From Hofstenia miamia (lineage: Eukaryota; Xenacoelomorpha; Acoela), in the NCBI GenBank assembly GCA_004352715.1, contig SCFE01000005.1:4243751-4307750 (forward strand): a stretch of DNA of 64,000 nt, in the 5' to 3' direction. The notes under the pieces are model-generated. The model was not told the origin of the DNA and did no database searches. It saw only the letters and a list, made by a program, of their open reading frames with translations. Within the stretch, counting starts at the first letter, position 1; every line of letters begins with the position of its first letter. A program made the translations under genes and the position numbers. Below are positions 56,820 to 64,000 of this stretch, one piece after another.

Positions 56820-57269
56820 ATGGCGTCCAATATCTCCAAGTCAGAGTGTGAAAAACGTCATACTAAAAAACAGCTTCGACCTCTTATGCGCAACGGCAAA
56901 GTTCTGCAAGGAGAAGAACAGCAAGAACTTCGTTTGAAGATTAATTGGCGTGAACGCAAGCGAATGCATGATCTCAATACTGCGTTGGATGGGTTGCGTG
57001 AAGTAATGCCATATGCCCATGGACCAGCCGTCCGAAAACTTTCAAAGATCGCCACACTCATTTTGGCGAGAAATTACATTCTAATGTTGGTTTCATCTTT
57101 GGAAGAAATGCGACGTGCATTGTCAGAGCTTTATGCATCGCCTCGTTTTGGCCGGCCTGTATACAGAGCACTACCAACGCCAACATCAAAACTGTCCGTC
57201 GTCAGTCCAATGCCTTCCGAGAAAAATCAAGCGGTGAATTTTTCATCAATAGACAGTTTAATGCGATAA
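56820..57269 (+). CDS. Olig: OLIG-class bHLH transcription factor
   Basis: 149-residue nuclear DNA-binding protein in one exon. The bHLH domain covers about residues 34-96: basic region [17 protein letters not shown], helix 1 [13 protein letters not shown], loop [10 protein letters not shown], helix 2 [30 protein letters not shown] and KLSKIATL are the signature of the OLIG/bHLHe22 group, and LRLKIN...[10 protein letters not shown] with the SSLEEM end fits OLIG best. OLIG proteins bind E-boxes as dimers and specify neural or glial fates in animals. Odd: Trp in INWRER where family members usually have Ser. An upstream ATG at 56,790 overlaps the TATA box; the ATG at 56,820 (GCAATGGCG) has better context and is preferred. 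Vertebrate OLIG genes are likewise intronless. Short for the family, with little beyond the bHLH. Confidence 0.93.
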   Translation: MASNISKSECEKRHTKKQLRPLMRNGKVLQGEEQQELRLKINWRERKRMHDLNTALDGLREVMPYAHGPAVRKLSKIATLILARNYILMLVSSLEEMRRALSELYASPRFGRPVYRALPTPTSKLSVVSPMPSEKNQAVNFSSIDSLMR

Positions 57270-57493
57270 GATTTGCATGTGTCATTTTAATAATTGTTAA
57301 TAGTATTTTTTTCTATCCAATTCTCAATTTCTAAATAGGAACCAGCGAAATTAATTGTATGCAATAAGCTTAAATCTATTACCAATATATTCATTCTAAA
57401 CTTTATTTCTTATTTATATACCACTTTGTCCTTCACTTTAACTACAGGAGAAAATTATTTAAATCTTAAGCATATTTTCTAGTTAATGTAGGT

Positions 57494-57499
57494 AATAAA
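57494..57499 (+). terminator. Possible polyadenylation signal of the OLIG-like gene
   Basis: AATAAA 225 bp after the stop codon. In AT-rich DNA the hexamer is common, so this is only a candidate. Confidence 0.3.
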
Positions 57500-60400
57500 A
57501 TATGCCTTAGGATACACTTTTTTTGGTAAATATAATTTGAAAAAAGTATTTATTATTTATCTAATAAATAATTGAGTTCTGAACGATATTATTTAAATGG
57601 GAGGTATTAATAATATCATATCCAAATATGAATAATATATTTCCAGGTATTTTTATAATTATTAAGTAATACCATTACTAAATTAAAATTTTTAAAATTC
57701 AAACAGAGATGTATACTTTGAAAATATTGTGTATAAAATCCATAAAATTGCCATTAGTTCAATCAAATTGCATATATATATATATATATTGAATGATTGA
57801 AATGCTAACATGATACACATTTATAGTAATATTTCTAAAATATAGTTACATGAAATTTTTATAAAATTTTAAAGTAGCTGCTTCACTGAAGTACTATTTG
57901 AAGTGATTTAACATATTTAATACTTAAAATTCAGAAAAAACATATTTTATTTTTAGACTTTGCGGGAGTTAGGAACACTTAACATATTTTTACATTTAAG
58001 CTATATGTGCTAAAATAACTTCGCAGAAATATTAATATTTCGACAAATTTAGAGTCGCAGTATCATGGGAAACAAAATGCATTATTGCTCTAGTCTTATA
58101 CGAAATATTTATTTATAATGTGATTTTCGCTAAGGAACAAATTAAAAACATGAATATGTAAAGGAATTTTAGACTAATCTAGTATGTTGTTTACTTTTAT
58201 AATCAAATTTTGTACAATTGGATTCCTAAAAATATCCAGAAACATCTGGCCATGAGAGTATATTATATAAATTTACTTTTGCTCGCGCTTTTGTGTTTAA
58301 TTGTTTACTTTTAAGAGCCTTTTGCAATCGATATTTTCGACAATATTTTGATATTAAATAATCTGTGTCTAATATATTTTATTATGATAAGATGTTTAAA
58401 GTAAAACTATTTGTAATAGTTTAGACGATCATTGTGCTGAACTTGATATTCTAAAATAGATGTCAATAGTCAATTACTGCTAAATATAAAAAAGGAATTG
58501 ACCAAACCTTTTTTAAAAACTTAATTTGATATAAACTTCAATTGTAAATCACTTATTTACAAAGATTTAATATTGCTTTACAAAATCGATATTAATGATG
58601 AAAAGTACAGTAAATTAAGATAAATTTCTTACAGATTATTGTGATCAAAGTCAAAATAACGGCAAAATATATTTAACAACAAATAATCTAAATTTTAATT
58701 ATTAAAATGGGACCCTTATCATAGGATGCAAATTTCTTCAACGTGTATTAAGGATTAATTAGTAGGAATTTACTGCTTTAATTAATGCTTGAAATTATTT
58801 CAAAATTACTCGGGTTATGGATGGGAAGGAAATCGAAATGGTGTTTTTCCATTAAAAATAGCCCAGCAAAATAAGTAAAAATGAAATAGGGATGGACTAT
58901 GAACTAATGAAAAAAATTTTGCCTAACCAAAATTAGATGCACTCAACTTTAAAACATAATGCTAGTAATCATCATTATTCACATAGTGAATCATTAAAAA
59001 GCGGTTTATTATAAAGAATCCATAGTCTGCGTGGTTGGATCTACTGCTCTCAATCCTTTGTAGTAATTGGCTTGGTTTAGGAAAATTGTGAAATTGAGCT
59101 TGATTTATAAGTCAAAATAGTCAGCCCAGAATTGAAAAGAGATCTTGAAACAAGAGGGAATTAATATTGATTTCTGTTATTGCATTGCATCAGCCATTTT
59201 GGATGAAATGCAGAGATAACTCACTGATATATAAAAAACGGTTAAACATTCAATAATGAATAACTGAAAATTTAGACATGTATTTAAGTTTTTACTATTA
59301 ATTGAGAGAAAAGGAATTAATATACATGAATACTATTTATTTGATTAAATAAACTCGAACTTTACAAAATATTGAAAACGTTTTTTTAATAAAAGTTTTC
59401 GGATTTTTAAGTTTCAGTAAATTAAGGTTACCCATTAGTAACATTGCAAACAAACTATTTTCTCCAAGCATTCAAAGGGGGGAGGGATGGTCTTTGGTGT
59501 CCTTAATAGAATTTCATTTTATTTGACTGGAATAAATTTTGAACTTTTTAGGCACGAAAGCTAGTTTTTGGTAGATTAGAAATTCATGACTTACGTTTAC
59601 TTCCATATAGCGGACCTACACTACACGATTTCGGCTTCTACTTTGAATATATAGCAGAATAGATTTCATTAGAAAAGTTTTCATAACGCATTGCCTTATT
59701 GCAATGTTAGGCTGTTATGCATACCACATTCTCCACCTAATTGCAAGCACGACCTACTTTAATCACAGCCTGTCGATTTGCAGTACAAAATACGAAAAGA
59801 AGCACTAAATACCCTTGCAAGTAGAGAATTTGTGTAACATTTTGTCCAAGTATGCAATACAAAGAATTTCAAAATTCCCTTCAGTTTTATAGATCTACAA
59901 TTATTCGATTGGCCTCGAAGCAAACAAGGGCTCACAATTTAGGGGCCTTCACAAGTAAAAAAATGTATTCAATTTCTAAAACGGTGGCATCTCAAAGTAG
60001 AAAAGTTAGTTCTACATTTCTACTTATGTAGTTCTATATTCTTTGAATTTTATGAAATTAAATCATTAATTCTGGAATACAGAAAAACTATTGCTTATTG
60101 CGAACCCCCTCATTTTTTTTCAAAAAATTAAGATGTTTCAAAAGCACAAAAATGTGTAAAATAGCAAAGTTTTCATTTAGTTACTTAAAGCGATTTGTTA
60201 TATGAAATATTGGCATGTCTGAAGTGTTTTTGTTTCCTCATTTCTGTATAAGGTATATTACTGTAAATCACCAGACCATTATTACAGTAGGCCTAAACCA
60301 CTACAAGCAATTATCAACAACAAATCATTTTTGATGTCACCTGGTTTACGGGTGGACAGTCAGGTAAATTTCACAGCATTCAAATTGAAATCATTAATTA

Positions 60401-60700
60401 TATATTATGATTTCGTTTTTTACAATAATAGTCATTGTATTTGACTGGAAATAAAATATTGCCTTGCTTATTGAGCAGGCTTCGCCTCATTCGCCCCAGG
60501 CTGACATGACCCACAACCGATTGTGACAAAAATTTATGCTGCAAATCGCTGTGTTAAGGTTTTAGTGCTAAACTAAAAACTAATTTTTGTGGCCCGAGAT
60601 TTACCCCTAAATTATTTACAAGTCGGACACTAAATTTGAATTTTGTATAAAATTTAATTTTTTAACAAGTAAGATCCAGTGCTCTAAATGGCAATATAGA
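57500..60700. other. Intergenic downstream of OLIG, no recognisable gene
   Basis: AT-rich with about 17 CpG per kb at 58-59 kb. No open frame with a recognisable domain. Could hold enhancers of the neighbouring developmental gene; nothing in the sequence proves it. Confidence 0.55.
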
Positions 60701-60702
60701 TT

Positions 60703-60925
60703 GACAAGAGGGGTGGGGGAATGCCCCCGTCAGGTTCTCAAAAATTATTTTGACTAGATAAATAAAAAAAAATGGTAAAAAAATGAAAAATTTATAATCT
60801 AAGGTGATGAAATGTATTTTTAGGGTCTCTTTTCTCAGTATTTTCAAAAAATTTTGCGGGGCTTTGCTCCGCTCTTGTTCATGACTAAGATGCCCCCGTC
60901 ATAAAATCCTGCGTGCGCCCCTGGC
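60703..60925. mobile_element. MITE remnant
   Basis: Right end, read on the minus strand, is CAGGGGCGCACGCAGGATTT followed by GACGGGGGCAT, a pattern of hAT-type ends. GAATGCCCCCGTCA near 60,720 is its inverted partner. Only the inner inverted repeat GATGCCCCCGTCA / TGACGGGGGCATT is convincing; the left terminus and a target duplication were not found. Confidence 0.45.
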
Positions 60926-61760
60926 TGGGACCCCTGCTGTGGTAATTGTTTTGTGCAATGTGTGTACAATATTGGCTTTCCTTTGCTTAGTTCATGCGCT
61001 CATTTTCAAGACAAGCAATGAGCATGCCTGATTACAAGTTCTTTCTAAAAATACTCAGACATACGTTCGATGTAATAAAATTAAATACGTTTTTCACAGC
61101 AAGCCACTGCTAGACACCATTAAATATATTGAATAACGTATCAAGCAAGCTATAAATTCTGTCAATTAAAGTGTTTCTAGCTCTATTCATAAACGCAATG
61201 AGACATTTCAATTTATAAATTTCATGATTGTTAAAATGATTTTAGAGTTCGATAGCAATTAAATAATTTAATTAGTCGACTTAATTAGGAATTTCTGGAA
61301 TGCAACTGAAAGGTATTTGGTTACCCTAACTTTTTTCTCGGGTATTTTGAACAACCAAATTTACATTTTAGGTACTGAAATCAATAGACATGCTTTATAT
61401 AAATTTGACTAACAATAAAATATATTTGCAAACATTATAATATTAATAAAACTTTTTTGAAGTGTTTCTGCACATGTTACGATGAATAACTTATGTGGCA
61501 GAATATTTCACTGAAACTGGGAGTAGGGCCATGCATTCCAGAATATTACTCATAGTTTTTGCCAATTTTGAACAAAAGAGAAGTTATGCGGAACTACGTA
61601 ACCGGAAAATTTCATGAGACTAATATTAATAAAATTCTAGTTCTACAGAACTGTAATTTACTGGTCACTACACCATCGAGAGTGAAAAAAACTCGCAATG
61701 GAATGTAAAAACAAGTCTCTTGAGCTTTCATTCAAGTTCTTTGCAATTTATTTGACAAAG
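60926..61760. other. Intergenic, no recognisable gene
   Basis: AT-rich, short frames only. Confidence 0.5.
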
Positions 61761-61789
61761 TTATGATCTAATGAATGTTTCGGTGGTAG

Positions 61790-63073
61790 ATGCTGACGAA
61801 AATGGACTATATAGCACTGTAATCGTTCTATTCCAATAAATCGATATCAAATTCATCTCTACTTTCAGTGTTGCTGGCGTCGTCGAGTTCTTCAACAACC
61901 AGAATTTGCTGTAGTAAGTCATCCAAATGCAAATTCGCCTTCCGAATGCATCCAGCAACATTCCAAAAATTCCAGGTCCACACGCTGGTTTACTATTTGA
62001 AAACTAGTCTTTGTCGTATACTAATAACAAAATCTGCGTTTGATGTTCGCCCATGCGGATTCATTAGGCTGCAAGTCCGAGTGATGAGGCAGAGACTAAA
62101 CAACTGTCAGATCTGCTTCTTCTGCATGCTTACAACGATGGGCTTCACATGCTCTTGGATCCATTGTTTTACGTGTTCCCATAGGACAGTTTTTAACACA
62201 CCTGGATTGCCAATAATGTTTTCATCAAGCAGAAATGTCCAAATCCTGTTTCTCTTACTAGAGCTTGGTAAGGGCTAGGGCTAGGTTTAGGGCGCTCTGC
62301 ATGTCCATACTCCAAACTTCCAGCGCCTTTTCCATTTACTTAACTAAGTAATTCGTGTCAAACATGACCTGATAATCTACTACTTACTTATTTCGGCCTT
62401 CGAAAATGTCATAAGTTTCGAGTAGCGAATTGGTTTTGGAAATCGCTTTTTTCTTCTACTGAGGAACGTCCTCATCAATCATTGCAGTGATAAAACAAAA
62501 TAACCTTCTTCATTGGCTTGAGCTCCAGATCCTGCTTATCATTGATGCCTTCTTCTTTCCTCTTTTGTACCCAATTCTAGCAAGAAATGGTTGTACCGAA
62601 CGCAACGTAGAATTGACAACTTCTTGCAATTCCGATGGACTATAATGAAGCCACATCCGTCAAGAAAGTCCATGACACCCTTGGCTACCGTTTGTTGTCG
62701 TCTATGTCATCACCCTCTCACGAAAAACTGGACAAAATTGACAACCCTACATGCTCTAGAAACTCAAGTACTGTTCAGCCAAAAGTTTCCAACAGTATTT
62801 GCAACTGATAACAGGATAACATTCAGATAAGCGCCAAGTACTTTTTCGCCCTAGAAGGCCAACAACTTTCCATAGATTTTGTATTTTGTATTCTTCATTC
62901 GGAAGACAAAACATTTTCTTTCTATCGAAGCGGATTTTCCCTTGAAACAGGAATATATTGAGTTTTTCATTCATCCTAACAACAGATGGACGATTTTTTC
63001 TCACAAATTCCTTCAAGGCATTCACTTCTGCAGTCTTCATTGTCTTCCTGGATTTTCTGGGCGGTTACCGTAA
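61790..63073 (-). pseudogene. DDE-superfamily transposase, decayed
   Basis: Minus strand. The diagnostic block LPHHSDLQPNESAWANIKR (around 62,030-62,085) corresponds to the 'LPPYH.ELNPIE..W...K' segment that carries a catalytic acidic residue in DDE_3-type transposases; the acidic residue is kept in PNES. Downstream, FQIVNQRVDLEFLECCWMH fits the C-terminal helix after it. Upstream, 62,756-63,040 gives a 94-codon basic frame and SPSELQEVVNSTLRSVQPFL may be part of the N-terminal DNA-binding region. Many stops and shifts. The family (Tc1/mariner-like or other) is not resolved. Confidence 0.55.
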
Positions 63074-63310
63074 CTTATTCGTTTGTGCTTGAGTCACTAC
63101 AGCGCCTTTTATGTACGCTTCTGGGAGGTTTTGAGCTTTGTATCTCGGCCAACATTTCAGATATGGAAAAAACAAGACGACCAAGAAAAAGGCCTTAAAT
63201 TTTTCTATAGTTTGTCAAAACTACAGCGAGTTTTAGCCTATCAACATCACTTTCAAAAAGCCCAACCACCCTCAATGGTGTCGGATCAGCTAATGGCCAT
63301 TGTGATGTGA

Positions 63311-64000
63311 GTTCTAATTCTCAGTTTCGGGAAATCATATTTAATAGAAAACGTGCAGTAAACTTGATACAATCAACTTCCTCGCAATATCCTCCAATGT
63401 AGTTGTTTGTTTTGGATCGGGTCGAGTCCTCGTTATTCACGTCATTTTAGCAAATGGTTATTATAAAAATGAATAAGCATTTACTTTCATCTTGTAAGTG
63501 TGATATTAATCGCTGCAAATAAAAGAATGTCTCACAAATACTTTGTGGATTATAACTAAACTTCTTTTAATATATTTGAGTGACCAACAAAAAGAGTTCT
63601 ATGATCCGGATGAAGATTCGGGTGGAGTTTCGAATCCAATTTATAGCCACAAATAAAACTATGCTTCATGAAAATCAAGGACTAGAAATAATTTTAGAAA
63701 ATTTAAAAATTCAATTTTTTACTTTTTAATCAATTTCTGTTCAAAATTGGGTAGTTATAGCTAGCAAAATAAATAAGTAATAAATGATTGAATAATTCAT
63801 AAATCATACACGTACATCATTCATTATGCTAATGAATCAGGACAATTAATTACCAGATATTCAGTGAATGGATTGATTTCGTTAAAATTTTTTCATAAGT
63901 TTAGATTGCATAAGCTTGCAATGAGTCCTCAAAAAAATTAATCCTAGGAAAAAAATTTTTCATGCATTAGGCCAAACTTCACAAATTTTACAAATATTTA
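63311..64000. other. AT-rich sequence, no gene seen
   Basis: No open frame of interest to the window end. Confidence 0.5.

Noticed and set aside
45122-57790. TA-repeat tracts as CRISPR or satellite arrays
   Set aside because: They are simple dinucleotide microsatellites without spacers or a longer unit.
61868-62278. 136-codon plus-strand frame
   Set aside because: Antisense to the transposase remnant; the minus strand carries the recognisable LPHHSDLQPNESAW block.

Overview
The window is invertebrate (metazoan) genomic DNA, AT-rich (about 70% by eye), with few genes and dense transposable elements. The metazoan call rests on one clear host gene: an OLIG-class bHLH transcription factor at 56,820-57,269 (+), intronless, with a TATA box, a CCAAT box and E-boxes just upstream. 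I see no tRNA, rRNA or CRISPR array. The phylum cannot be fixed from this sequence.

1-35.4 kb is a nest of related Ty3/gypsy-type LTR elements. Most lie on the minus strand. C (1-2,866) is a pol fragment running off the left edge. D (3,867-5,078) is a fragment of an extra ORF. A (5,080-11,252) has two partial LTRs, a polypurine tract and an open 465-codon integrase frame. E (15.4-21.5 kb) is extra-ORF sequence split by a solo LTR and present twice around a single N. F (22.2-24.7 kb, plus strand) joins RNase H to the extra ORF. B (24,895-35,412) has gag, protease, RT, RNase H, integrase and the extra ORF, and 4-bp target duplications ATAA. All copies are damaged: stops, frameshifts, deletions and lost catalytic residues.

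The most unusual feature is the extra ORF ('ORF3'). It lies 3' of integrase, where an env gene would sit, but shows no envelope hallmarks. Its N-terminal part (A, D, B), middle (D, F, E, B) and C-terminal part (E, F, B) overlap enough to indicate a protein of roughly 1,000-1,100 residues with conserved motifs (KKYMWGAT, WKVKNWLLY, FYLDT...DAHTS). I do not recognise the family; the C-terminal third weakly resembles an SGNH-hydrolase layout.

35.4-41.6 kb is gene-poor DNA with a solo LTR (38,438-38,694, TSD TGAT) and two dispersed repeats that also occur at 13.6-14.5 kb. From about 12.3 to 41.6 kb CpG is almost absent (0-1 per kb in sampled windows, against about 17 per kb at 58-59 kb). Aligned LTR copies show CpG changed to TpG/CpA there, which points to long-term methylation and deamination with fairly sharp edges.

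41.6-64 kb has ordinary CpG. It holds four short hAT-like elements with 8-bp target duplications or terminal repeats, a longer 1.95-kb hAT-like element carrying a retroelement-type coding remnant, a decayed LINE RT (about 47.0-48.2 kb, minus), a Tigger/pogo element (50,296-51,317) with 27-bp terminal repeats, two small candidate host ORFs (51.7-53.4 kb), the OLIG gene, and a decayed DDE transposase (61.8-63.1 kb, minus). Assembly gaps are at 2,867-3,866, 5,079, 10,092-10,525, 18,411, 33,253-34,252 and 49,503-49,561. Sequence is duplicated across the gaps at 18,411 and 33,253, probably unmerged contig overlap.
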